Positions 8,943 to 17,148 of a DNA stretch of 64,000 nucleotides are shown here, piece after piece. This stretch comes from PGZG01 sp046292765 (lineage in GTDB: Bacteria; Pseudomonadota; Gammaproteobacteria; Pseudomonadales; Alcanivoracaceae). The translations under genes were made by a program, and so were the position numbers. The notes under the pieces were generated by a model. It did no database searches, was not told where the DNA came from, and saw nothing but the letters and a program-made list of their open reading frames with translations. Every line of letters begins with the position of its first letter. The stretch's first letter is position 1. The DNA is taken from contig JBKBQA010000001.1 in NCBI GenBank assembly GCA_046292765.1, forward strand, positions 186,001 through 250,000, in the 5' to 3' direction.

Positions 8943-9869
8943 CTACGTCAATCGGGATTCACTGTCATGGGGCCCTTGTTGCCGGAATATTTGTTCGAGC
9001 GGGTTGCCAGCGCAATCCTCCGGTGGTTGCTGCGCGTCAACTCCGCCTTCCATGTGGAGGTTGATATTAAAATACTCAGCCAGAGCAGCCCACTGCGTCC
9101 GGTTCTTGTCTTCTCCCACATTGGCTTTCTTCAGGGATATCCGCTGCGAGCCAGGCACGGGGCGAATGTCTGGGTGTGGCGTCAAAGACAGGCGTACTTT
9201 TGTATTGGCCAGCCATGACATTGCCTTGAACCAAAGGTCATCAGCCCGGGGTGCCAGCTGCATAAACAGGCTTTCATTATGGGCCTGATCGGCCAGTGCT
9301 TTGGGTGGATAAAGAACGCCTCCATACCCTGCCGCCATCAGTGCCGGATCAGAGAACAGAGCGCAGCGGATGTATGGCCAGGAGTTGTAGCGTAGTGGCT
9401 GCCCCTGCTCATCAATCTTTATCAGCCGGGCGATGTTGGCGATCACATCCTGCGGATAGGCGAGATGGGTCTGGTAGAGGTTAAGTAGCCAGCTTTCCGG
9501 ATACATCAGGTCATCATCACAGGTAACAATGATCTTGTCCGGCGACTGAGTCAGAGTCTCCAATAGCTTGAGATGCGGACAATCCAGTCGACTGTAGTGG
9601 ATTTCCAGTCTGGGCCCGACCAGGGCTCTGAGCGACGGCGGGATCGACGATTCAAGGTCCTGATGCAGCCAAAGTTGTATTTTCTCAGGCTTGTGTGATT
9701 GGTTTAGCACGCTGCGAATGCTCCAGTGAATCACGGGCAGTCTGGAGCGGATGGAGGTCAGGGAAACAATGACGGGCAGGGTGTCCTCGCCCCCATGCAG
9801 AGAGGCGACAGGGGTTCGCTTCAGTTTCCACATTCTCACCAGCGAAGGGAGCAGCTCTTTGATTTTCAA
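8943..9869 (-). CDS. Putative glycosyltransferase (GT-A-like, DDD motif)
   Basis: A 308-residue protein whose N-terminal half looks like a glycosyltransferase: a beta-strand start (PVIVSLTSIRSR), the SVLNQS segment typical of GT2 enzymes, and an acidic metal-binding motif VTCDDDLMYPE (about 120-130). The C-terminal half (ADDLWFKAMSWLANTKV) resembles the acceptor side of polysaccharide glycosyltransferases. It starts at ATG 9869 with MKIKELLPSLVRMWKLKR. It lies on the opposite strand within the LPS block with the next sulfotransferase-like gene upstream, possibly co-transcribed across a 118-base gap. The precise family is unknown. Confidence 0.75.
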   Translation of the reverse strand: MKIKELLPSLVRMWKLKRTPVASLHGGEDTLPVIVSLTSIRSRLPVIHWSIRSVLNQSHKPEKIQLWLHQDLESSIPPSLRALVGPRLEIHYSRLDCPHLKLLETLTQSPDKIIVTCDDDLMYPESWLLNLYQTHLAYPQDVIANIARLIKIDEQGQPLRYNSWPYIRCALFSDPALMAAGYGGVLYPPKALADQAHNESLFMQLAPRADDLWFKAMSWLANTKVRLSLTPHPDIRPVPGSQRISLKKANVGEDKNRTQWAALAEYFNINLHMEGGVDAQQPPEDCAGNPLEQIFRQQGPHDSESRLT

Positions 9870-9987
9870 TGGATACTATCCCTGATAGCGCAGGTGGAGT
9901 GGTTGCAGCCTCCCCAATTTACAGGGATTGAGCCGATCGGAAAAGTGATAAATGCGACGCTCGGGGCCGGCCCGGCGCCTGCTATCT

Positions 9988-10713
9988 TTAGCCATAACCG
10001 AAGTGCTGGTAGAGCGGCCACTCCCGTTGCTGTATCAAGGCCAGTATATCGGCGGACAGTGCATCCTTTCTGATATCGCTGGCGCTTTTACTAACATTTG
10101 TTTTTGCCTTCCGGGTGACCAGTTCACGAATGGCTTGCGCTGAATGCCGCAATCGAAGTTTGTCACCGTGCTGGTGGAACAGTTCGAGCAGGTCTTGTTC
10201 GAGGGACTCATTGTGAATGATGTGGGTGGCCATGCCATGGGAAGATAGCAGTAACAACATCTGCTCCCGGGTTTTAGCGCGACGCAGTTTAAAGGTGGGT
10301 GAAGGCAGATTCAGAGACAGGGTCCTGAACGACATGAAGCCCATCAATCCGGCACACCCCGAGAACGAGTAGCGCCAGCCGAGTAGAGAGCTGCTTTCTG
10401 GGGCCAGCACCACGCGCAGCCAGTTCTCGAACCCGTCCTGGGTTGGCACATACAGGTCTGCCCGTCCTTTGCGCCGCAACTTCTTGTACAGGCTGCCCCT
10501 CTTGTCGCAGCCGTAGCGGAACAACGAGAGATACTGGCTTACCGGGTCACGCACGGACAGCGTGTAAACCTTGTCGGGGTGATGGCGACTGACGGATTTG
10601 TGCTTATTGAAGCGGATCAGCCGCTCATCAAGGGCTTCTCGCAGAATCCGGCCAATATGGGTCGAGCCGGTTTTCTGGACGTCCAGATAAACAAGGTTCT
10701 CAAACTCATACAT
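9988..10713 (-). CDS. Sulfotransferase-like protein
   Basis: A 241-residue protein (from ATG 10713) with two signatures of PAPS-dependent sulfotransferases: a 5'-phosphosulfate loop VQKTGSTHIGRIL near the N-terminus and a 3'-phosphate-binding strand/helix TLSVRDPVSQYLSLF further on. Such enzymes would sulfate a surface sugar; the substrate is unknown. The frame is open up to ATG 10824 (37 extra residues), but that region is Pro/Ser-rich with no ribosome site and would leave about 55 bases for a divergent promoter, so the start at 10713 (alternative 10728) is preferred. It is divergent from the GT4 gene. Confidence 0.7.
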   Translation of the reverse strand: MYEFENLVYLDVQKTGSTHIGRILREALDERLIRFNKHKSVSRHHPDKVYTLSVRDPVSQYLSLFRYGCDKRGSLYKKLRRKGRADLYVPTQDGFENWLRVVLAPESSSLLGWRYSFSGCAGLMGFMSFRTLSLNLPSPTFKLRRAKTREQMLLLLSSHGMATHIIHNESLEQDLLELFHQHGDKLRLRHSAQAIRELVTRKAKTNVSKSASDIRKDALSADILALIQQREWPLYQHFGYG

Positions 10714-10879
10714 GGCGCGACCTGACATCTGCAATGGGACGGGGGAGCGCGAATAATACGATGAACCTGCGGGGCTGTCATGCCGGGGGTCGTCTTGCTG
10801 GCCGGGGTCCTCTATAATTTCCATCTATATATCAATGGTCTATCCCATTCCGGGCGTGGCCGTGCAGCGGGCGTCGAGC

Positions 10880-11974
10880 ATGAAAGTGTTGTTTGTCAAA
10901 AGAACGGTGGACCGACAGGATCTTGAGCTGCTGCTAGGGGCAAAGAAGCGCGGCATCGACATCCGGGTGATGACCGTGCCTGACTCGCCGTGGCGGGAAA
11001 CGCTTGAGCAGGCCGGTATTTTCGTCGTCACGCCCCGCTATCGCAGTAAATTCAATCTGCGCGCCATCGCCTTTATTCGCCGGTACGTCAAAGCGCACGG
11101 GATTACGGTGTTGCATGCCGGTGAAGGCAAGTCGCTGTCGAACGCGATCTGGGCAACTTACGGCTTGCCCATCCGTATCATTGGCTATCGTGGCACACTG
11201 GCGCGGATACGCAAAACGGACATAGGCTACTGGATGGGAGTGCTCAATCCCCGTGTCAGCAGAATTATCTGTGTTAATCGATCCATCTATGAGTACATGC
11301 AGAATTTTTATCCACGCGAACATCTGCTGCTGAACTACAAGGGTTACGAGAGCGATTGGGGTGACGAGGCATCCAGTACTGCCCTGCCAATCCCGGAGGT
11401 GCCGGAAGGCGCTTTCGTCATTATGTATATTGCCAAGACGCAGGGGCGCGACCACAAGGGTTTGAATGTACTTGTTCAGGCCATGCATCAGATGCCGGAT
11501 CAGCGTGTTCATCTGGTTCATATTGGAGCGCACGATGCCTCATCGGCGACACTGGCCGAGTCTGGTCCTGCTGCCGTCAGAATTCATCTGCTTGGAGAGC
11601 GCAAGGAAGGGGTGCGGTATCTGCACCGGGCGGACCTCTATGTCCTGCCCTCGCTGCGCGACGGCTTGCCCCGTTCGGTAAAGGAAGCGATGGCGCAGGC
11701 ACGACCTGTGGTTATCACCAATATTCCGGGGCCATCAGAGTTGATAGTGGATGGCGAATCAGGCCTGCTGATTGCGCCGGGCTCCCCCTCGGCGATAGTA
11801 GAGGCGGTGATGGGCCTGATTGATGATCCGGCGCGGCGCGCTCAGCTTGGGGAGGCGGCACGTCGACGTCTGAAGGAATGTTTTTCAGCAGAAGCGTTTG
11901 TGGAGAAAGCGGTCGCTCTGTATCACGAAGTGGATCAGGAGCGACAGGCCATGGCGGAGTCGGCGAAGCGATGA
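10880..11974 (+). CDS. Glycosyltransferase family 4
   Basis: A 364-residue GT-B fold glycosyltransferase. The N-terminal acceptor domain begins MKVLFVKRTVDRQDLELLLG. The C-terminal Glycos_transf_1 domain carries YVLPSLRDGLPRSVKEAMAQ with the donor-binding E-x7-E pattern (about 265-285) and PVVITNIPGPSELIVDGESG. An in-frame ATG at 10835 would add 15 residues without a good ribosome site, so 10880 is used. The stop overlaps the next start (ATGA at 11971-11974), so this gene and the GT9 gene form an operon. It likely builds LPS core or O-chain. Confidence 0.88.
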   Translation: MKVLFVKRTVDRQDLELLLGAKKRGIDIRVMTVPDSPWRETLEQAGIFVVTPRYRSKFNLRAIAFIRRYVKAHGITVLHAGEGKSLSNAIWATYGLPIRIIGYRGTLARIRKTDIGYWMGVLNPRVSRIICVNRSIYEYMQNFYPREHLLLNYKGYESDWGDEASSTALPIPEVPEGAFVIMYIAKTQGRDHKGLNVLVQAMHQMPDQRVHLVHIGAHDASSATLAESGPAAVRIHLLGERKEGVRYLHRADLYVLPSLRDGLPRSVKEAMAQARPVVITNIPGPSELIVDGESGLLIAPGSPSAIVEAVMGLIDDPARRAQLGEAARRRLKECFSAEAFVEKAVALYHEVDQERQAMAESAKR

Positions 11975-13011
11975 CCATTGGCTCGATCTGCCTGCTGCGC
12001 TTGTCCGCGATCGGTGATGTCACCCATGTGCTGCCGGTGGTGCATGCGCTGCAGAAGCAGCTTCCCGGCGTGCGACTTACCTGGATCATTGGAAAACTTG
12101 AGGCAAAGCTGGTTGGTGATTTGCCCGGCGTCGAATTCATTATATTTGACAAGAAGGCCGGCCGCGCTGGCTACCTGGCGCTTTACCGGACATTGAAAGG
12201 ACGACGTTTCGACGTGTTGCTGCAGATGCAGGTGGCACTGCGCGCCAATCTGGTGTCGGCACTGATTCGTGCTGACCGCCGCATCGGTTACGACCGTTCC
12301 CGCAGTAAAGATTTGCATAGTCTGTTTATCAACGAGCGTATCCGCCCGACGTCGCAGCAGCATGTTCGCGATTGTCTGGCGAGCTTTCTGGAGCCACTGG
12401 GCCTGCCCGCTGCGGAGCCGCGTTGGCAGATTCCGCTGTCGGAGCAGGATCATGCCTTTGCCCGCCAGCATCTCGCCACCGACCGGCCGAACGTCGTCAT
12501 CAGTCCGTGTTCCAGTCATGCTCTGCGGAACTGGTTGCCGGAACGTTACGCGGCTCTGGCGGATCATGCTATCCGTGTCCATGGTGCGAGAGTGATTCTG
12601 GTTGGCAGCCCGTCAGCGTTCGAGAAGGAGTTTGTTGCGGCGATCGAAGAGAAGATGCAGGAACGGGCGATTAATCTGGTGGGGCAGGACACGCTCAAGC
12701 AGCTCGCCGCATTGCTTGGCGGCGCCGATCTGGTGGTGGCGCCGGATACCGGGCCGGCTCATATCGCCAATGCCATGGGCACCGATGTGCTGGGGCTGTA
12801 TGCGGGATCGAACCCGAATCGCTCTGGCCCCTATCATTCGTTAAAATGGTGTGTGAACCGCTATCCTGATGCTATCCGACTGTTTCGCCACAAGACGGTT
12901 GAGGAGGTAAGTTGGGGTGCAAAGGCAGAATTTTCTGGCGCAATGGAGTTGATCTCGACTGAAGATGCCACTGTGAAGATGGATATTTGGTTCAAGGGAA
13001 ATTTGGGTTGA
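11971..13011 (+). CDS. Glycosyltransferase family 9 (ADP-heptose:LPS heptosyltransferase-like)
   Basis: A 346-residue GT9 enzyme of the WaaC/WaaF/WaaQ type, transferring heptose (or a related sugar) to the LPS inner core at the cytoplasmic face of the inner membrane. Visible are the N-terminal LLRLSAIGDVTHVLPVVHAL, SPCSSHALRNWLPERYAALA for donor binding, and the hallmark VVAPDTGPAHIANAMGTDVLGLYAGSNP region. The start ATG 11971 overlaps the preceding stop by 4 bases; an upstream in-frame codon at 11878 lies inside the GT4 gene and is rejected. Which heptosyltransferase it is cannot be told. Confidence 0.9.
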   Translation: MTIGSICLLRLSAIGDVTHVLPVVHALQKQLPGVRLTWIIGKLEAKLVGDLPGVEFIIFDKKAGRAGYLALYRTLKGRRFDVLLQMQVALRANLVSALIRADRRIGYDRSRSKDLHSLFINERIRPTSQQHVRDCLASFLEPLGLPAAEPRWQIPLSEQDHAFARQHLATDRPNVVISPCSSHALRNWLPERYAALADHAIRVHGARVILVGSPSAFEKEFVAAIEEKMQERAINLVGQDTLKQLAALLGGADLVVAPDTGPAHIANAMGTDVLGLYAGSNPNRSGPYHSLKWCVNRYPDAIRLFRHKTVEEVSWGAKAEFSGAMELISTEDATVKMDIWFKGNLG

Positions 13012-13062
13012 TTTGCGGTAGAATGGCAAGGGTTTCTGTCGGCAATTCGGTAAACGAACCAG

Positions 13063-13752
13063 ATGGCTTCTCAGATAGTGCTTGGTGGTGCTATTGATTT
13101 CATCGAGCTCGATTTGGGGAAGTATATGTTTGCAAGATACATCGGTCGGTTAAGAAAGCCCCGCTCGCTTTACAAATATTATATGGAGACCAACAAATGT
13201 GTCTTCATTCATATCCCGAAGGCTGCAGGTTCATCAATTCTCGTGGCGCTCGGAAAAAAGGAGCCGCGGGGAAGGGTGCATCTCCCATGGCATGCCTATG
13301 ATAGCGCTGATCCGGATAAATTCTCCCGGTACTATAAGTTTTCCTTTGTAAGGGACCCTCGCACGAGATTGGTCTCTGCTTATCAGTATCTATTGGAGGG
13401 GGGGAATCGGCGCAAGGTGGATCTGAAAACGCAAAAGGTGGTTGCGCGCTATTCATGTTTTGATGCGTTTGTTCAGGAAGGTCTTTCACAGGGCGTGCTG
13501 CTTGATCATATCCTTTTCAGGCCGCAAACATGGTTCATAGTGAGAGAGGATGGGAGTTTGGCTGTGGATTTTCTCGGGCATTATGAATCTCTTCGGGAAG
13601 ATTTCAATGTCGTGGCCGAGGCTATCGGGATTGAGAATAGCCTCCCCTGGACGAATGCATCATCCTCGAAGACGGTAAATTATCAATCCCGATCGACCCT
13701 GAATATCGTCGAAAGCCTATTTAGAGAAGATATGGAATATTTTGGATACTAG
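13063..13752 (+). CDS. Sulfotransferase family 2-type protein
   Basis: A 229-residue protein with a clear Sulfotransfer_2 pattern: VFIHIPKAAGSSI (about 47-59) is the PAPS 5'-phosphosulfate loop and FSFVRDPRTRLVSAYQYL (about 93-110) the 3'-phosphate region. These enzymes sulfate carbohydrate chains. The DNA is noticeably more A/T-rich than the flanking glycosyltransferase genes, suggesting separate acquisition. The start ATG 13063 is the first in frame; MFARY at 13126 is an alternative that would remove a weakly hydrophobic N-terminus. It ends 30 bases before a convergent DUF6165 gene, with a hairpin between. Confidence 0.82.
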   Translation: MASQIVLGGAIDFIELDLGKYMFARYIGRLRKPRSLYKYYMETNKCVFIHIPKAAGSSILVALGKKEPRGRVHLPWHAYDSADPDKFSRYYKFSFVRDPRTRLVSAYQYLLEGGNRRKVDLKTQKVVARYSCFDAFVQEGLSQGVLLDHILFRPQTWFIVREDGSLAVDFLGHYESLREDFNVVAEAIGIENSLPWTNASSSKTVNYQSRSTLNIVESLFREDMEYFGY

Positions 13753-13753
13753 A

Positions 13754-13774
13754 TCCCGGCATGCGATGCCGGGA
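13754..13774. terminator. Hairpin between convergent genes
   Basis: Perfect 9-bp stem TCCCGGCAT / ATGCCGGGA with a GCG loop, immediately after the sulfotransferase stop and before the DUF6165 stop on the other strand. It could act for both directions, although neither side has a strong T tract. Confidence 0.55.
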
Positions 13775-13781
13775 GTGGCCG

Positions 13782-14186
13782 TTATTTCCGGGCGGTATAG
13801 TCTTGGTATGACTTCTCTTCCACGTAGGCGGAGCCCAGCGCCAGATTGATTTTCTTTTTCACCGCCGCACGACGATCATTGGTGAAATACACCGCCCGGG
13901 CCAGCTCGATAAAACGCGGACCAAAATCCTGAGCCGCCTCGCAATCGCGGATATCGTCCTCAATTACCCACAGCTTTTCGTTAATGGCTTTTAAGGCCTC
14001 GCGATCCTCGGCGATCAAGCCCGGGTCCTTGATGGCGGCGTCCCACACCTTGCCGAGCTCCTGCAACTCCTTGCGGACATTGACCAGCTTGGCCGGGTCG
14101 CTGATGCGTTCCGACTTGATCTCGAGAATGGTGATCTTGTCGAGCACTTCGCCGAAGGAGACAGGTACGGTAATAACATCAGACAT
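13782..14186 (-). CDS. DUF6165 family protein
   Basis: A 134-residue cytoplasmic protein, largely helical, beginning MSDVITVPVSFGEVLDKITI, the conserved opening of the DUF6165 family. The function is unknown, but members recur in LPS/capsule clusters, as here between glycosyltransferases and ManC. An in-frame ATG at 14195 would add three residues; no ribosome site distinguishes them. It is divergent from manC. Confidence 0.8.
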   Translation of the reverse strand: MSDVITVPVSFGEVLDKITILEIKSERISDPAKLVNVRKELQELGKVWDAAIKDPGLIAEDREALKAINEKLWVIEDDIRDCEAAQDFGPRFIELARAVYFTNDRRAAVKKKINLALGSAYVEEKSYQDYTARK

Positions 14187-14360
14187 GGCGGGCATCCGGT
14201 CGGACGGCGCGGGATCGGCGCCGTGATCTGTTCAGGGAGGGCAAAGAATACCGTCTGAGCGGCCCTGTTACCACGTTGCCGGTGGCGCTCTGGTTGGTGC
14301 CGCCGCCGGTTCTGGCCTACACTTTCGCCACATCCGTATTGCCTGAGGCAAGGAAACGAC

Positions 14361-15764
14361 ATGCTTCTCCCTGTGATCATGGCCGGTGGTTCCGGCAGCC
14401 GCCTGTGGCCCCTGTCTCGCCAGCTTAACCCGAAGCAGTTTCTGGCTCTGGTGGGGGATCTCACCATGCTGCAGGACACCATCGCCCGGCTCGACGGCAT
14501 CGAACATGCCCAGCCCTGCCTTATCTGTAACGAGGAGCACCGCTTTCTGGCCGCCGAGCAGCTGCGGCAGATGGGGCTGGATCAGGCCCGTATTCTGCTG
14601 GAGCCAGAAGGTCGCAACACCGCGCCTGCCATTGCCCTGGCGGCGCTGGACGCCACCGCCCGTGGCGATGATCCGGTTTTGCTGGTGCTGGCCGCCGATC
14701 ACCTGATCCGGGATGTGGCCGCCTTCCGTGACAGTATCGAACGCGCCCTGCCGCTGGCCCGGGCCGGCAAGCTGGTGACCTTTGGCATCGTCCCGTCGGC
14801 ACCCGAGACCGGTTATGGCTATATTCGCCGCGGTGACGCCCTGGGCGGCGGCTTTGGTGTGGCCCGGTTCGTGGAAAAGCCGGATCACGTCACCGCCCAG
14901 GCCTACCTCGACAGCGGCGACTACTTCTGGAACAGCGGCATGTTTATGTTCCGCGCCAGCCGCTACCTGAAGGAACTGGAAAGCTTCCAGCCCGACATGG
15001 TGGCCGCCTGTCGCGAAGCGATTCGCAAGGGCTGCCAGGACATGCACTTTATTCGCGTCGACCGCGATGCCTTTCTCACCTGCCCGGATGACTCCATCGA
15101 CTATGCGGTGATGGAAAAAACCGATGATGCGGCCATGGTTACCATGGACGCCGGCTGGAGCGATGTTGGCTCCTGGTCCGCACTGTGGGAAGTGAGCGAC
15201 CGCGACGCCAGCGGTAATGTCAGTCAAGGTGACGTACTGCAGCTGGACAGCCACAACACCTTTGTCCGTGCCGACCACCGCCTGGTGGCCACCGTGGGCC
15301 TGAAAGATCTGGTGGTGGTGGAAACCAAGGACGCCGTGCTGGTGGCCCATCGCGATCAGGTGCAAAAGGTGAAAAAAATCGTCGAGCAACTGAAGTCTGA
15401 CGGCCGGCACGAACACCTCAATCACCGCGAAGTCTATCGCCCCTGGGGCGTTTACGACTCCATCGACAATGGCGAGCGCTATCAGGTCAAGCGCATCACC
15501 GTTAAACCGGGTGCCCGATTGTCATTGCAGATGCACCACCACCGCGCCGAACACTGGGTGGTGGTGAGCGGCACCGCGCGGGTCACCAAGGGCGATCAGA
15601 GCATGCTGATTGCCGAGAATGAATCCGTCTATATCCCGGTGGGGCAGGTCCACACTCTGGAAAATCCGGGCAAGATTCCGCTGGAAGTTATCGAAGTGCA
15701 GTCCGGCTCGTATCTGGGTGAGGATGATATTGTGCGGTTTGAGGATAATTACGGGCGGGTTTGA
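14361..15764 (+). CDS. manC: Mannose-1-phosphate guanylyltransferase / mannose-6-phosphate isomerase
   Basis: A 467-residue bifunctional type II enzyme (ManC/AlgA/XanB/CpsB). It makes GDP-mannose from mannose-1-phosphate and interconverts fructose-6-P and mannose-6-P, supplying GDP-mannose/GDP-fucose for surface glycans. The N-terminal pyrophosphorylase domain has IMAGGSGSRLWPLSR (about 5-19) and RFVEKPD (about 171-177). The C-terminal cupin isomerase domain has RPWGVYDSID (about 357-366) and SLQMHHHRAEHWVVVSG (about 387-403). Length is normal for the family. It is the last clearly core-like gene before the A/T-rich island. Confidence 0.95.
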   Translation: MLLPVIMAGGSGSRLWPLSRQLNPKQFLALVGDLTMLQDTIARLDGIEHAQPCLICNEEHRFLAAEQLRQMGLDQARILLEPEGRNTAPAIALAALDATARGDDPVLLVLAADHLIRDVAAFRDSIERALPLARAGKLVTFGIVPSAPETGYGYIRRGDALGGGFGVARFVEKPDHVTAQAYLDSGDYFWNSGMFMFRASRYLKELESFQPDMVAACREAIRKGCQDMHFIRVDRDAFLTCPDDSIDYAVMEKTDDAAMVTMDAGWSDVGSWSALWEVSDRDASGNVSQGDVLQLDSHNTFVRADHRLVATVGLKDLVVVETKDAVLVAHRDQVQKVKKIVEQLKSDGRHEHLNHREVYRPWGVYDSIDNGERYQVKRITVKPGARLSLQMHHHRAEHWVVVSGTARVTKGDQSMLIAENESVYIPVGQVHTLENPGKIPLEVIEVQSGSYLGEDDIVRFEDNYGRV

Positions 15765-15831
15765 CCAAATGTATTTGACGGATAGACTGGGCCAGCCGCA
15801 CAACCCTTCTCATTGATATGGAGAATCGATC

Positions 15832-16251
15832 GTAAAAAACATCAAGTGGGCTTTTCCTTTTGTGCTGACAGCATTGTCTGGCGCCGCGATGGCCGAATGG
15901 CATGTTCGTGGTGTAATCGTTAAGAACGTGGAGCAGTACTATCGGGCTAGCACCCCTATGACTCGCGTGATTTTTGAAGTCGACAGCTTCTCTACGATGC
16001 CTGGTTCGACTTTCTGCGGGGTAAACACAACGCCAATCAATGGCACAACTAACCAATTTCAGGCGGGCTATTGGTCAAATGGGAACTACGAACACCATCA
16101 GCTCATTCTTTCACCTCTTCTTGCGGCACAGGCACAGGGTTTGCGGGTAGATCTGTGGTTCGATGCGAGCGGGTGCGATCAGGATGCCGCATGGGGCTAC
16201 GGAGGAAGAGGCCGCAGGATGCATGGTGTAAGAGTGATTGGTGATATGTAG
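15832..16251 (+). CDS. Small exported protein A (paralogue of 16559-16969), start uncertain
   Basis: About 139 residues, family not recognised. The frame encodes a good Sec signal peptide (KNIKWAFPFVLTALSGAAMA, cleavage before EWHVRG), but that peptide lies upstream of the first canonical start codon (GTG at 15862, which would truncate it). A GGAG ribosome site sits at 15820-15823, so initiation is expected at 15829 (ATC) or 15832 (GTA), both unusual. The mature part has two cysteines near positions 62 and 114 and ends with a motif shared with the second copy: AAQAQGLRVD...WGYG...HGVRV. It precedes the RHS toxin-like gene. It is either a gene with a non-standard start or one that has lost its start codon. 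Confidence 0.6.
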   Translation, partial: VKNIKWAFPFVLTALSGAAMAEWHVRGVIVKNVEQYYRASTPMTRVIFEVDSFSTMPGSTFCGVNTTPINGTTNQFQAGYWSNGNYEHHQLILSPLLAAQAQGLRVDLWFDASGCDQDAAWGYGGRGRRMHGVRVIGDM

Positions 16252-16558
16252 CCATAGAGAATGTTGGCTCTCTCCGGCATGTATGCTGGAGCGGGAGCTT
16301 CCCATTTCGATGATGTCCATCACAAATATGATCCAGCGGTACATTATTGCTTGATGTTTTCTGCGTAACTCATTAAAAAGCGCAAATGGCTATGGAAGGC
16401 GCGCGATGTCAGGATGATGTCATCCTCCCGTTCTTCGTTCATTTCGCCAGTTATCCTTTGTCGCACGCTTTGATGCTTTCAGAGGGCGTCCCCGTGGCTC
16501 ATAAAACGTGCTGCGCGGGCCATTATCGTCAAACATATACATTAACGAGGAGAGTATT
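16252..16558. other. Intergenic region between the two paralogues
   Basis: About 300 bases without a convincing gene. It contains an imperfect hairpin CTCCGGCAT / ATGCTGGAG at 16272-16291 shortly after the first paralogue, which may terminate or stabilise its message, and a good ribosome site GAGGAG near 16547-16552 for the second paralogue. I see no clear -35/-10 pair. Confidence 0.5.
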
Positions 16559-16969
16559 GTGATCAGCATTCGAAAATTTGGCCTTTTATTGACATTGCTT
16601 TTATTTTCTAACGTTGCAGCCGCCGCTCGCGTATGGCTGTTTGAAGATGTGCTTATCGAAAGTGTGACTATTCGCGAGATCAGCGGAACGACTGCAACGC
16701 AAATCGTAATCAGCGACTCGACAGGTACGCAGTCATATTCTTGCGCACCTACCCAGCAGGCGCGTGTGGTAAGCCAGTGGGCTGGCGGAACGAATGATTT
16801 CATCAGAATTATTCATTCGACGGCTATTGCAGCCCATGCGCAGGGTCTGAGGGTGGATGTCATGGTTGAGACCAATACCTGTAGCACCAATAGCAATTGG
16901 GGCAATGGTCCGGGGATGCCGGCGGGTCATGGGCTTGACTTGAAAGGGATCAGAATAAGAAGTGACTGA
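16559..16969 (+). CDS. Small exported protein B (paralogue of 15832-16251)
   Basis: A 136-residue protein, family not recognised. It starts at GTG 16559 behind the ribosome site GAGGAG. A Sec signal peptide (MISIRKFGLLLTLLLFSNVAAA, cleavage before ARVWLF) is followed by a beta-rich domain with two cysteines near positions 60 and 103. The C-terminal part matches the preceding gene: AAHAQGLRVDV...C...NWGNG...HGLDLKGIRIRSD against AAQAQGLRVDL...C...WGYG...HGVRVIGD. The cysteine pair probably forms a disulfide in the periplasm or outside the cell. It lies 180 bases before the RHS gene on the same strand. Confidence 0.72.
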   Translation: MISIRKFGLLLTLLLFSNVAAAARVWLFEDVLIESVTIREISGTTATQIVISDSTGTQSYSCAPTQQARVVSQWAGGTNDFIRIIHSTAIAAHAQGLRVDVMVETNTCSTNSNWGNGPGMPAGHGLDLKGIRIRSD

Positions 16970-17148
16970 ATCGATATCTCCAGCTTTCTCGACAAGAAAC
17001 GTCATGGACATTTGGTGAGTTAATTGCGCCGATGCGAGACTTAAAACAACCTTTTGATCCACTAATTTGTGGATTTTCTTGTCACTCTTGATAAGTAACT
17101 GACGGGTCAGACCAGTCTTTCTCGTTGCTGCTATGTGAGTAAAAAATC

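Noticed and set aside
10714..10824. 37-residue N-terminal extension of the sulfotransferase-like protein
   Set aside because: It is Pro/Ser/Asp-rich, has no ribosome site, and would leave about 55 bases for two divergent promoters.
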